NCBI GenBank assembly: GCA_963774765.1
Contig: CAVZGP010000013.1
Span: 113,776-177,775, forward strand
From: Sva-07 sp963774765
Lineage (GTDB): Bacteria > Actinomycetota > Acidimicrobiia > Acidimicrobiales > Ilumatobacteraceae
Reading direction: 5' to 3'
DNA length: 64,000 bases
The position numbers and the translations under genes are program-made. Below are positions 26,807 through 35,189 of this stretch, in pieces. The stretch's first letter is position 1. Each line of letters opens with the position of its first letter. The notes under the pieces were generated by a model, which saw nothing but the letters and a program-made list of their open reading frames with translations, had not been told where the DNA came from and did not search any database.

Positions 26807-27742
26807 TCAGACGGCGAGAAGGTCGCGGGCGCCGGTGTCGCTCGACGGGTGGCGCAGCTTGCTCATCGCACGCGCTTCGATCTGGCGGATGCGCTCGCGA
26901 GTGAGGTTGAAGTGCTCGCCCACCTCCTCGAGCGTGCGCGGCTCTCCGCGGTCGAGGCCGAAACGCAGCTTGAGGATCTCGCGCTCGCGCTCGTCGAGCG
27001 GGGCGAGCAGCCGCGAGATCTCCTCGGGGAGCAGCGCAGTGGCGGCGACTTCGAACGGCGACTCGGCCGAACGGTCCTCGACCACGTCACCCAGCTCGGC
27101 GTCGCCGTCCTCGCGCAGCGGCTCGGACAGCGAGAGGGGCTCGGCGGCGAAGCGAAGTGCCTCGGTCACCTTGTCCTCGGGCATCTCGACTTCCTTGGCC
27201 AGCTCGGACAGCGTGGCGGGGCGGCCGTACTTCAGCTCGAGGCGCGAGCGCGCCTTCTGCAATCGGGCGAGCGTGTCGCCAGCGTGGACCGGGAGACGGA
27301 TCGTGCGACCCGTGTTGGCGATACCGCGGGTGATCGCCTGGCGGATCCACCACGTGGCATACGTGGAGAACTTGAAGCCCTTGCGCCAGTCGAACTTCTC
27401 GACGGCGTGCATCAGCCCGAGGTTGCCCTCCTGGATGAGGTCGAGCAGTGGGAGACCGGACGCCTGGTACTTCTTGGCGATCGACACCACCAGACGGAGG
27501 TTCGACTGCACGAACTGACGCTCGGCCTCTTCGCCCTGACGGGCGGCGCGCCGTAGCTCGCGCTTCTTCGCCGCGGTGAGTTCGCCACCGGCGTCGAGCT
27601 GTTCGATGGCTTCGTTGCCTGCTTCGATGGCCTTCGCGAGTCGTACCTCGTCATCCTTCGTGAGCAGCGTGTACTGCCCGATATCGGTGAGGTAGAGACG
27701 GACGAGGTCTTCGTCGTCCCGGTCGACGCGGTCTTTGGCCAC
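26807..27742 (-). CDS. RNA polymerase sigma-70 factor, SigA/SigB (RpoD-related) type
   Basis: 311 residues. Region 1.2 (DLVRLYLTDIGQYTLLTKDD), region 2 with core and -10 contacts (LRLVVSIAKKYQ, LIQEGNLGLMHAVEKFD, FKFSTYATWWIRQAI), region 3 and region 4 (LRFGLDRGEPRTLEEVGEHF, LTRERIRQIEARAMSKLRHP) are all complete. There is no long acidic region 1.1, so it is shorter than a typical housekeeping SigA and nearer to actinobacterial SigB/HrdB-like secondary factors. Whether it is the principal factor cannot be told from this window. A -35/-10 pair lies upstream. Confidence 0.92.
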   Translation of the reverse strand: MAKDRVDRDDEDLVRLYLTDIGQYTLLTKDDEVRLAKAIEAGNEAIEQLDAGGELTAAKKRELRRAARQGEEAERQFVQSNLRLVVSIAKKYQASGLPLLDLIQEGNLGLMHAVEKFDWRKGFKFSTYATWWIRQAITRGIANTGRTIRLPVHAGDTLARLQKARSRLELKYGRPATLSELAKEVEMPEDKVTEALRFAAEPLSLSEPLREDGDAELGDVVEDRSAESPFEVAATALLPEEISRLLAPLDEREREILKLRFGLDRGEPRTLEEVGEHFNLTRERIRQIEARAMSKLRHPSSDTGARDLLAV

Positions 27743-27877
27743 CTGGTGCTCCTACTGTGTTGAGTCAACGGAGGTGCTGACCGTGGTCGGTGCCCCCGTG
27801 GAGAATTCGGCGTGCGAGTGTGTCGAACGACGATGCCTGCAGATGAGGTGCACGACAGCCGACGTGAGACAGGGGTC

Positions 27878-27905
27878 ACGATACCGACGTCCTCGGGTCC
27901 GTCAA
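27878..27905 (-). promoter_or_regulatory. Candidate promoter of the sigma factor gene
   Basis: On the minus strand TTGACG (27905-27900) is followed after 16 bases by TATCGT (27883-27878), about 135 bases before the sigma start. The spacing and boxes are acceptable for a housekeeping promoter. The remaining 225-bp gap between the sigma gene and the divergent gene at 27968 shows no ORF with coding character. Confidence 0.45.
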
Positions 27906-27967
27906 CCAAATGAGCGCAACCGGCGCCAGATATCGCAGCTGGAGATGAATGGAAGCGAGGAATCGCC

Positions 27968-28327
27968 ATGAGTGATGCGAGTGATGCGAGTGATGCGAGT
28001 GATGCGAGTGACGCGGCCGACGAGGTCGACCTGACGATCGTGACGTTGCGATTCGATGCCGCGGATGATGCGGCGTTGCTCGCCGTGTTGTCGAAATACG
28101 TCGTGCTCACCCGGATGCACGACGGGTGCCGCAACGTCGACCTCTGTTCCAGCGTGACCGCGCCAGGTCGTCACCTCCTCGTGCAGAAGTGGGAGACGCC
28201 AGCACACCAGCGTCGCCACTTCGACTCCGAGGTGATGGTCGACATGGCACGGTCGTGCGTCGGCATCCTCGCTTCGCCTCCCGAGATCGACCTCTGGGAA
28301 GCGACGAGCGCGCACGATCTCCGGTGA
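27968..28327 (+). CDS. Putative antibiotic-biosynthesis-monooxygenase (ABM) domain protein
   Basis: 119 residues. After a low-complexity N-terminus (Ser-Asp-Ala repeats, residues 2-16) the ABM/quinol-monooxygenase-like dimeric alpha-beta barrel is suggested by DLTIVTLRFDAADDAALLAVL, MHDGCRNVDLCSSVTAPGRH, LLVQKWETPAHQRRHFDSE. Family members are small cofactor-free enzymes or binding proteins. The N-terminal repeat is made by a 9-bp DNA tandem. Downstream 67 bp is the Bax-inhibitor-like gene. Confidence 0.72.
   Translation: MSDASDASDASDASDAADEVDLTIVTLRFDAADDAALLAVLSKYVVLTRMHDGCRNVDLCSSVTAPGRHLLVQKWETPAHQRRHFDSEVMVDMARSCVGILASPPEIDLWEATSAHDLR
27969..28013 (+). repeat. 9-bp tandem repeat (GATGCGAGT)n inside the start of the ABM gene
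   Basis: AGTGATGCG-type units run about five times in tandem directly after the start codon, encoding Ser-Asp-Ala triplets. The last unit has a T-to-C change. Because the unit is a multiple of three, slippage would change the length of the N-terminal tail without shifting the frame. Confidence 0.8.
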
Positions 28328-28394
28328 GAACTTCGTGACACCGCCAGCCGATCGCGGGCAGCGAAACATCGCGCGAGGGTAGAATCGTTGGACC

Positions 28395-29240
28395 ATGTCA
28401 AATCCAGTGTTCAAAGAAGAGGCCTTCGACAAGGCGTCGCAGGACTTCCGGGCGTCGCAACCCGGGTGGGGCGCACCCGAGGCAGGCACTCACGTTCAGA
28501 CCCAACCGATCACCGACGGTCCCGTGTCGGCGTGGCACAAGGCGATGACCCTCAACGGTGTCATCAGCGCGTCAGCGGTTTTGCTCGTCCTGCTTCTCGT
28601 CTCCGGAGCGTTCGGCTGGAATGCAGCCACCGGGCCGACCATCGTGAACAACGAGGGAGTCGCGACCGAGACCTACCAGTTCCCAGCGATCGCGATGGTC
28701 GGCATCGTTGTCGGCTTCATCGCCGTCCTCGTCGCCATGCGCAAGCCCGACCTCGCCAAGATCCTCGGCCCGGTCTACGCGGTCGCCTACGGCTTCGCGG
28801 TCGGTGCGATCTCCAAGGGCTACGAGACCTGGTACGACGGCATCGTCGTGCAGGCCGTGCTCGCGACGGCATCGGTGTTCATGGTGATGCTCGTGCTGTA
28901 TCGCACCCGCATCATCAAGGTCACCGACAAGTTCCGCCGCACCGTCATCATCGCCACCATGGGAGTGATGGTGCTGTACCTGATCTCGTTCGTCATCAGC
29001 CTGTTCGGCACCACGCTGCCGTTCCTCGACGGCAGCAACATGCTGATGAGCATCGGGTTCTCGCTCTTCGTGTGCGGTCTCGCTGCTGCCAACCTGGCGC
29101 TCGACTTCGACTTCATCGAACGCGGTATCGCGTCGGGCCTGCCCAAGAACTACGAATGGGTCGCCGGCCTCGGGCTGGTGGTCACACTCGTGTGGTTGTA
29201 CCTCGAGATCCTGCGCCTCCTGTCGTACCTGCGCAACTGA
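28395..29240 (+). CDS. Bax inhibitor-1/YccA family membrane protein
   Basis: 281 residues with an N-terminal soluble tail of about 50 residues followed by seven hydrophobic segments, as in actinobacterial YccA-like proteins. Diagnostic parts are ILGPVYAVAYGFAVGAISKGYE, MLVLYRTRIIKVTDKFRRTV and the C-terminal block NYEWVAGLGLVVTLVWLYLEILRLLSYLRN (in part) with paired acidic residues in DFDFIERGI. Members of this fold are pH-sensitive calcium leak channels in some bacteria; the role here is unknown. Confidence 0.92.
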   Translation: MSNPVFKEEAFDKASQDFRASQPGWGAPEAGTHVQTQPITDGPVSAWHKAMTLNGVISASAVLLVLLLVSGAFGWNAATGPTIVNNEGVATETYQFPAIAMVGIVVGFIAVLVAMRKPDLAKILGPVYAVAYGFAVGAISKGYETWYDGIVVQAVLATASVFMVMLVLYRTRIIKVTDKFRRTVIIATMGVMVLYLISFVISLFGTTLPFLDGSNMLMSIGFSLFVCGLAAANLALDFDFIERGIASGLPKNYEWVAGLGLVVTLVWLYLEILRLLSYLRN

Positions 29241-29261
29241 CCCTTGGTGCACGCTGATCCA

Positions 29262-29984
29262 ATGGTCGGCGCGATGAACGCAACCGAAGTACCCGACGGC
29301 GGCAGTCTCCTCGAGGCTGCCGCCGTCGGCGTAGCGGGGGCCATGCTCGGCGCATTCGTCGGCGCACCGCTCGGGCTTGCGGTGCCGCTGGGAGCGGTGG
29401 GTGCTGCGAACGGCGCGGTCACCGGCTGGCGGCGGATCTACGATTGGGGATGTTCGACGGGACCGGTCGGGTTCGTCCTCGACTCGACGTGGGCGCTTCC
29501 CATGACGGCAGCGGCACTGACGTCGCAGGCACTCGGAGTCGTGCGGGGTGTTCCTGGCTACGACGCCTCGCTGAGTCGGCGAGCGAACCGCATCGTGTTC
29601 CGGCGTGGCTTCGTTCCGCGCTCGGGGTTTGCGATCACCATCGGCAACGTCGTCAGCGGCGCCGGTGACACCGCGCTCCCTCGTCGACGCAAGCTCGTCA
29701 CCCACCACGAGGACGTGCACGTGTGGCAAGCGCGATGGTTCGGGCCGCTGTACCCGGTGCTGTACGGCGGCTGGATGGTCGCCGGTGGAGCGGCGGGAAT
29801 GGTGGTGTGGATCACGCGACGGCGCGGCGAGTCGTTCGGCCGGGTCGTCGAGTCGTGTGCCTACTACCTCAACCCGTTCGAGTGGTGGGCCTACAGCCGC
29901 GACGACCACTGGCCCCCGTCCGGCAAGGTGCACGGACTCGGCTGGCGCAACCCGATCGTGCCTCCCCGCCGGCGTTCCGCCTGA
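29262..29984 (+). CDS. Predicted membrane protein with glycine-rich N-terminus and HEDVH motif
   Basis: About 240 residues from ATG 29262; ATG 29274 or the upstream GTG/TTG codons are alternatives, and none has a clear ribosome site. Residues 15-55 are a glycine-zipper-like hydrophobic stretch (AAVGVAGAMLGAFVGAPLGL). The central segment KLVTHHEDVHVWQARWFGPL contains HExxH, the zinc-binding signature of many metallopeptidases, followed by YPVLYGGWMVAGGAAGMVVW, another membrane segment. Peptidase activity is only a possibility. It starts close behind the Bax-inhibitor-like gene and may share its transcript. Confidence 0.7.
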   Translation: MVGAMNATEVPDGGSLLEAAAVGVAGAMLGAFVGAPLGLAVPLGAVGAANGAVTGWRRIYDWGCSTGPVGFVLDSTWALPMTAAALTSQALGVVRGVPGYDASLSRRANRIVFRRGFVPRSGFAITIGNVVSGAGDTALPRRRKLVTHHEDVHVWQARWFGPLYPVLYGGWMVAGGAAGMVVWITRRRGESFGRVVESCAYYLNPFEWWAYSRDDHWPPSGKVHGLGWRNPIVPPRRRSA

Positions 29985-30005
29985 ACCGCAGGCGGGCCTG
30001 GGTCT

Positions 30006-30980
30006 TCAGGCCTGTAGGCGGCCGAGCAGGTCGAGGAGCGCGGCGTTGAACTCGTCGGGGCGTTCCTGCTGCGTCCAGTGTCCGGCGCCGTCGATCAGGA
30101 TCGACCCGCGATAGTCGGAGAGTGCGGCGTGGGTGTCGTCGATCGTGTCGAGGCGGCCGGCGATCACGCCATCGCGCGCGCCGCCGATGAAGGCGCACGG
30201 CACGGATGGCGGCGGGAGGCCCACGGTGAGGTCGTAGTCGGCATCGAGGTTCCGATACCAGCTCAACGGGCCGAAGAAGCCGCTGGTCGAGAACTGCTCG
30301 GTGTAGATCGCCAGATCGTCATCGGTGAGCCACGACGGCAGGCCATCCGGCACGTTGGCGCCGCGGGTGATCGCATCGAGGAATCCGGTTCCCTCCATCG
30401 GGGGCAGCGGATCGGGCGGTGGACCGAACATCTCGCCAGAACCACCCCACAACGTCAGCCGCATCGTTTCGGCAACGTCGGCTTCCAACTCGGCCTCGGC
30501 CGGGCCGACCGCCTGGAAGTAGAGGATGTAGAAGAACCGGTCGCCGGACAGCGCCCGGAACAGATCGGTCGGGCGCGCCGGCCAGGCCGTGTACGGCACG
30601 CTCACGTTGACGAGTCCTCGGACGCGGTCGGGGTGCAGCCGGGACAGATCCCACACCACCATCGATCCCCAGTCGTGGCCGACGAAGAACGCGTCGTCGG
30701 CTCCGACGTCGTCGAGCAGACCCACGAGGTCGGCTGCGAGGTGGTCGGATCGATACGCAGCGACATCGGTCGGCGCACTCGACGCGCCGTAGCCACGTTG
30801 GTCGGGCACCAGCACGCGGAATCCTGCCGTCACGAGCGGCTCGATCTGGTGGCGCCACGAGTATGAACTCTCGGGGAACCCGTGCACGAGCACGATGACC
30901 GGATCACCTGCTGTACCGGCGTCGATGACGTCGAGCTCGATGCCGTTGGTGCCGACGCGTCGTCTGGCTGTTGTTGACAT
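30006..30980 (-). CDS. Alpha/beta hydrolase, epoxide hydrolase-like
   Basis: 324 residues from the ATG at 30980. Oxyanion motif HGFPESSYSWRHQ, strand VLVPDQRGYGAS, nucleophile elbow GHDWGSMVVWDL with Asp as nucleophile (as in epoxide hydrolases and haloalkane dehalogenases), a cap domain of about 140 residues with LFRALSGDRFFYILYFQ, and catalytic His in GAGHWTQQERPDEFN. The cap contains Tyr residues that could polarise an epoxide. Soluble epoxide hydrolase is the best guess; substrate unknown. Confidence 0.88.
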   Translation of the reverse strand: MSTTARRRVGTNGIELDVIDAGTAGDPVIVLVHGFPESSYSWRHQIEPLVTAGFRVLVPDQRGYGASSAPTDVAAYRSDHLAADLVGLLDDVGADDAFFVGHDWGSMVVWDLSRLHPDRVRGLVNVSVPYTAWPARPTDLFRALSGDRFFYILYFQAVGPAEAELEADVAETMRLTLWGGSGEMFGPPPDPLPPMEGTGFLDAITRGANVPDGLPSWLTDDDLAIYTEQFSTSGFFGPLSWYRNLDADYDLTVGLPPPSVPCAFIGGARDGVIAGRLDTIDDTHAALSDYRGSILIDGAGHWTQQERPDEFNAALLDLLGRLQA

Positions 30981-31026
30981 GGATCGACTGTACGGAGCCG
31001 GCGTCGAACGTTGCGGTTCGGAGAAG

Positions 31027-31602
31027 TCAGCCACGTGCCATGGTGACGACGTCGGACCACCCGAGGTCGTCAGCCACCCACAGTGCGTCGAACCCGGCGT
31101 CGACGCGGTCGTCGAAGCCGAACCGGTTGCGGTGGTTGTAGCGCCACCGTTGCTGGTTGGTCTCGACACCCATCCGGGCAAGACGCCCGGCGCAGTACGT
31201 GTCCCACGCAGCGTTCTCGGCCAGCGTCAGAACGAGGTCGCCGGGGGCATCGGCGAAATCGGCACGCATGCGGTCGTTGGCGCGTAGCAGGATCCGGCCG
31301 AGCGCTTCTCGTGCTTCGTCGGCGCTGAACGACATCGGCCGCTTGCGGTCCTCGAGCGCTCCGCTCTCAGCGCGGAGCGTGATCGTGGCATCAGACGAGG
31401 CGGCGTCGATCTCCTCGGAGACCTTGGCGAGGGGCGTGGTCTCGTCGACGACGACCCTGATCGGGTTGGCGATCCCGAGTTGCTCGGCGAGCTCCGCGAC
31501 GATTGTCGCGATCTCGGTCGCGTCGTACTTGACGAAGGTGAACTCCTCGGGGGTGACGGTCACCTTCGCCACCGAGGCGGGGGAGGATGGGCTCGCCGTC
31601 AC
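31027..31602 (-). CDS. Conserved hypothetical protein, third gene of a ferritin-like operon
   Basis: 191 residues from a GTG two bases after the stop of the preceding gene. I do not recognise a family. It has a short Thr/Val-rich start (VTVTPEEFTFVKYDATEI), a mixed alpha/beta half and an Arg- and Trp-rich C-terminal half (NQQRWRYNHRNRFGFDDR). No signal peptide or membrane segment. The tight coupling to two ferritin-like genes suggests it works with them. Confidence 0.75.
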   Translation of the reverse strand: MTASPSSPASVAKVTVTPEEFTFVKYDATEIATIVAELAEQLGIANPIRVVVDETTPLAKVSEEIDAASSDATITLRAESGALEDRKRPMSFSADEAREALGRILLRANDRMRADFADAPGDLVLTLAENAAWDTYCAGRLARMGVETNQQRWRYNHRNRFGFDDRVDAGFDALWVADDLGWSDVVTMARG

Positions 31603-31603
31603 G

Positions 31604-32464
31604 TCAGGCGTCGGCGCCGACGCGCTCGCGATATTTGCGCACCGCTTCCTTGCGTTCCTCGAGTGCTTCGGCGTCCATCTGCGAGATGGTCTCGACCTCG
31701 TCGTCGGTGAAACCGGCGAGCTCGCGGAATCGCCGCGCCAGACTGAAGGAACTGTCGACACTCTCGCCGCGTGCACCGCCGAAGCTGAACAACTTGTCGA
31801 CGACCTGCTGGAACTCCAGCGCCTTCGCGCGGCGATCGGCGTCGTTCGCCGTCACCTTGCGCAGCCAGTCGGAGCCCATCTTCACGTGGGTGACCTCGTC
31901 GGCGAGCATCCAGTCCTCGCAGAACTCGAGGTACGGGTCGCCGGCCACGTCGCCGAACTCCTTCATCTGGGTGAACACGTCGATCGCGAGGCCTTCGAGT
32001 GCGCGGTTGACGCCGGCCAGGCGGAGGATCGGGTCGTTCGAGCAGGCCGCTTCGAACAGCACCGTGTTCTCGGCGAACTCGCCGAGTTCGGTGCCCATCC
32101 AGTCGGACAGCTTGGCGCTGATCTCGACGTGGCGGGCCTCGTCCCACGCCTGGCGGGCCATGTCGAGTTTCAGTTCGAACGGAACCGTGTCGTTCGTGCC
32201 GTCACCCGCGGCGAAGTCGTGCGCGGTGCGCCCGGCGCCCTCGAGTGCCTGGATCTCACCGACCATGATCCCGTGCATCAAGCCGCGAGCCGCGTCGGAC
32301 GCGTCATGGCGTTCGGGGGTCAATCGCCTCGAGGAACCGCGGCTCTTCGCCGACGACTCCTTGACGTCGATCGCAGTGCGTCCGTCCTTCATGCGTTCGG
32401 CCATGTTCGTCTGCACGAATCGCTCGTCGCGGGCGAGATCTTCTACCGGAAAGAACTGACGCAT
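31604..32464 (-). CDS. DUF455-like ferritin-fold protein
   Basis: 286 residues. Long helices with Glu/His pairs suitable for a di-metal site: GIMVGEIQALEGAGR, QAWDEARHVEISAKLSDWMG and MLADEVTHVKMGSDWL. The ExxH patterns and the DEARH motif fit the DUF455 ferritin-like group, whose function is not established. The start overlaps the previous gene's stop (TGATG) and the stop is two bases from the next start, so the three genes are almost certainly one operon. Confidence 0.84.
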   Translation of the reverse strand: MRQFFPVEDLARDERFVQTNMAERMKDGRTAIDVKESSAKSRGSSRRLTPERHDASDAARGLMHGIMVGEIQALEGAGRTAHDFAAGDGTNDTVPFELKLDMARQAWDEARHVEISAKLSDWMGTELGEFAENTVLFEAACSNDPILRLAGVNRALEGLAIDVFTQMKEFGDVAGDPYLEFCEDWMLADEVTHVKMGSDWLRKVTANDADRRAKALEFQQVVDKLFSFGGARGESVDSSFSLARRFRELAGFTDDEVETISQMDAEALEERKEAVRKYRERVGADA

Positions 32465-33135
32465 CAGGCGCCCCCTTCAGTCGTGGTCGTATTCCCCGAG
32501 CCGATGCTATCGGACCCGGTGATACCGCCCGCTTCAACCATCAGCGCCTCGAGCCTGGCCTGGTGGTCGGCGGCTCGACGAACATGGTCGGGCGTGGTGA
32601 TCAGCGACTGCAGCATCATCTCGCCGTCGCGCCAGTCGTCGAACTCGTCCTGCAGGATGAAGTTGATCGACCGGATGGTCGGTGCGTCCGTGATCTCGCT
32701 CGTGTTGTTGCGGTGGTAGGTGTACGCGGCGATGAACCGGGGGATCAGCACCCGGTAGACGCCGACCAGCTTCTCGATCGTCAGCTCCGGCGCCTCGGGT
32801 TCGGTCATCGCTTCGATGAATCGTTCCATGGCATCGTTGGCTGCGACGGTGAGGCGCTCGGGTTTCATCTCGCGCAGTTCCGGGAGCCGCTTGTGCCAGA
32901 GGTCGGCGTGCCACGCGTGGTGGTAGCAGTGGGTGCCGAGGCGCATCTTGACGTCGAGCTCGGGCACGGTCGCGACCCAACCACCGAGCGCCTCGAACAG
33001 CTTCATCTCGGTCCACTTGTAGTTGCCGACGCGACGGGCGGTCTCGTCGACGCTGAACGATCCCGGGATGTCGCGGCGATCCCACGGCGCAAATGGTGAC
33101 CGTGCAGTCGACTCGATCGGTGTCGTGTCCGTCAT
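32464..33135 (-). CDS. Ferritin-like hypothetical protein, first gene of operon
   Basis: 223 residues from the ATG at 33135 (a GTG 18 bases upstream is less likely). It is all-helical by appearance, with metal-ligand-like residues in GTHCYHHAWHADLWHKRLPEL and in NFILQDEFDDWRDGEMMLQ, the latter reminiscent of a di-iron helix. It seems to be a diverged relative of the DUF455 protein encoded next, giving a possible two-subunit ferritin-like complex. Palindrome cluster C lies upstream. Confidence 0.78.
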   Translation of the reverse strand: MTDTTPIESTARSPFAPWDRRDIPGSFSVDETARRVGNYKWTEMKLFEALGGWVATVPELDVKMRLGTHCYHHAWHADLWHKRLPELREMKPERLTVAANDAMERFIEAMTEPEAPELTIEKLVGVYRVLIPRFIAAYTYHRNNTSEITDAPTIRSINFILQDEFDDWRDGEMMLQSLITTPDHVRRAADHQARLEALMVEAGGITGSDSIGSGNTTTTEGGA

Positions 33136-33181
33136 CCGCTCGACGCTAACCAACCCGCCAGCACCCCCTCCGACCGGAGCT

Positions 33182-33405
33182 GCGATGAGCGAAGTGACCG
33201 TATGCGGCGGTTTCGCTCATCGTTGTGGGTCTGGCCGGGTCTGCGATGAGCGAGGTGACCGTATGCGGCGGTTTCGCTCATCGTTGTGGGTCTGGCCGGG
33301 TCTGCGATGAGCGAGGTGACCGTATGCGGCGGTTTCGCTCATCGTTGTGGGTCTGGCCGGGTCTGCGATGAGCGAGGTGACCGTATGCGGCGGTTTCGCT
33401 CATCG
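33182..33405 (-). repeat. Palindrome cluster C: four 41-bp units at exactly 61-bp spacing
   Basis: Units start at 33182, 33243, 33304 and 33365. Unlike the other clusters the 20-bp linkers are the same too, so this is a 61-bp tandem repeat; only the first unit differs (A for G at one position). Orientation is forward along the minus strand, the strand of both flanking genes. The cluster fills most of the 292-bp gap between the ferritin-like operon and the AarF gene. Confidence 0.93.
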
Positions 33406-33427
33406 TTGTGGGTCTGGCCGGGTCCGG

Positions 33428-34876
33428 TCAGTGGATGGGGCGACCTGCCGCCCAGGCTGCTTCGGCGGCACCGAGGTCGGTGGCGGGCTCGCCATCGGCG
33501 ATGTACTCGAGCAACATTGCGCGCCACGGGCCCGTTGCTTCGAGCTTGCCGAGGATCGCGCTCACCCCCCACACGACCCGGTCGAGGATCACGAAGCTCG
33601 GCGGCATGTTGAGCTGCTCGATGACCGGCGCATGCGGACCTTGCACATCGAAGATCTTGCCGATCGTGTCGCGCATCCAGTCGCGGGTGAACGTGAAGGT
33701 GTCGGTGAGATACGGCACATACGGGCTCGACACGTAGTCGTAGACCAATGCGGGATCGAGGCCGTGACGCTCGGGGAGGAACCTCGAACGCACCATTTCC
33801 CGCACGAGCAGGTCGGGGTCGCGGTCGATGATGATCGCATCGACGGTGGGGCGCAGAGTCTCCCATTCACCCGGCGACCACCGCTTGACGAGGCCGTAGT
33901 CGAGGAACGACACGCTGCCGTCGTGGTGGAACTTGTAGTTGCCGGGATGTGGATCGCCGTTGAAGATCCCGTGGCGCATGATGGCGCCCTGCGCGAATCG
34001 CCAGATGACCTCGGCGGCGCGTTGTTTGGTGGCGTGCGACTCGTTCTTGCGGAACTGGTCGAACGTCATGCCATCGATCCACTCGGTGGTGAGCACCCGA
34101 GCGCTGCTCAACTCCGGCACCAACTTCGGGATGCGCACCCATGGGTGGCCCTGGAACCGCGACTCGAACTCCGCGAGGTTCCCCGCCTCGATCGAGTAGT
34201 CGAGTTCCTCGCGCATGCGATCGCGCAACTCGTCGACGAGGCCCTTCGCGTCGAGACCCTTGAGCATCATCGAGGAGAACATCGCGTACATCACTTCGGC
34301 GGCGTCGAGATCGCTCTCGATCGCTTCGTGGACGCCCGGGTACTGCACCTTGACGGCGACGTCTCGTCCGTCGTGTGTGATCGCCCGGTGGACCTGGCCG
34401 ATCGACGCCGCGGCGACGGGCATGTCGGCCCAGTCGAGAAACAACTTCTCGGGCGGCTTGCCGAAGTCGCCCTTGACGACGTTGGCTGCCAGCGTCGGTG
34501 CCATCGGCGCGGCGTCGGCCTGCAGCGTGGCCAAAGCGTCCTGGGCCTCGTCGGGGAGCGCCTCGAAGATGAACGAGATCAGCTGGCCCGCCTTCATCAG
34601 CACGCCCTTCATCTCGCCGAGTTCCTTGGCGACATCCTCGGCAGTGCGGATGGCGAACTGCTCGTCGAGCTGTGCGCGCCGTTCTTCGGCCGATCCGATG
34701 CCGCGCACCCGCGACACCGCGAAGCGCGCGGAGTTCCGCGCCGAGAGCTTCCAGACTCTGGCCGAGCGGTTGAAACGGTTGGTCAGCGGCGACTCCTTCG
34801 CCTTCTGCGCCGCCGCCGCAAGGCCGGCGGCGAGTGCCACGATCGACGCGATGCCAGCGACGGTCTTGCGCTGCAT
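33428..34876 (-). CDS. AarF/ABC1/UbiB-family atypical protein kinase
   Basis: 482 residues. The ABC1 signature runs KGVLMKAGQLISF (KxGQ extension), AAASIGQVHRAI (Ala-rich loop in place of a Gly-rich one), Lys in DVAVKVQYPGVH, catalytic IFNGDPHPGNYK and the metal-binding FLDYGLVKRW. An N-terminal hydrophobic segment (GIASIVALAAGLAAAA) suggests membrane attachment. Family members support quinone or other lipid pathways through ATPase activity. The ATG at 34876 overlaps the upstream gene's TGA (TGATG); GTG 34879 is also possible. Confidence 0.9.
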   Translation of the reverse strand: MQRKTVAGIASIVALAAGLAAAAQKAKESPLTNRFNRSARVWKLSARNSARFAVSRVRGIGSAEERRAQLDEQFAIRTAEDVAKELGEMKGVLMKAGQLISFIFEALPDEAQDALATLQADAAPMAPTLAANVVKGDFGKPPEKLFLDWADMPVAAASIGQVHRAITHDGRDVAVKVQYPGVHEAIESDLDAAEVMYAMFSSMMLKGLDAKGLVDELRDRMREELDYSIEAGNLAEFESRFQGHPWVRIPKLVPELSSARVLTTEWIDGMTFDQFRKNESHATKQRAAEVIWRFAQGAIMRHGIFNGDPHPGNYKFHHDGSVSFLDYGLVKRWSPGEWETLRPTVDAIIIDRDPDLLVREMVRSRFLPERHGLDPALVYDYVSSPYVPYLTDTFTFTRDWMRDTIGKIFDVQGPHAPVIEQLNMPPSFVILDRVVWGVSAILGKLEATGPWRAMLLEYIADGEPATDLGAAEAAWAAGRPIH

Positions 34877-35112
34877 CACGCCCGCCGAGCGGTCGGGTCG
34901 GCAGCGAGGACGTGTTCGGGAATCGGCTCGCCGGTCACCTCGTCGCTCCAGTACGTACCGTCCGACAGCCGTTCGAGAGCCCGCTCGACCCCGGCGAGGT
35001 CACGCTCGACCGCATCCAGATCCACCGGCTCGCCCGCCGGGTTTGCCGGCGTACGAGATGCGCCTGGCACGTCGTGTACGTCGGGGGTCGGCTCGGGGGC
35101 GGAGTCGGTCAC
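34876..35112 (-). CDS. Small DksA/TraR-tail-like protein without zinc cysteines
   Basis: 78 residues. The C-terminal half, ALERLSDGTYWSDEVTGEPI followed by PEHVLAADPTARRA, lines up with the end of TraR/DksA-type proteins (LxRIxxGTYGxCxxCGExIxxxRLxAxP), but every zinc-binding Cys is replaced. The N-terminus is Pro- and acid-rich. It is translationally coupled to the AarF kinase gene. Whether it binds RNA polymerase is doubtful; the resemblance is from pattern alone. Confidence 0.65.
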   Translation of the reverse strand: MTDSAPEPTPDVHDVPGASRTPANPAGEPVDLDAVERDLAGVERALERLSDGTYWSDEVTGEPIPEHVLAADPTARRA

Positions 35113-35189
35113 GACGTGCGAGGTTAGTCGGTCGTCGAGGATGGATACCTCGGCTCACCGCGTGCTGCAATAGTGTGCGGCAGGTGGCC

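Noticed and set aside
33182..33405. CRISPR array
   Set aside because: Four regular units, but the linkers are identical, the unit is a near-complete palindrome and no cas gene is present.
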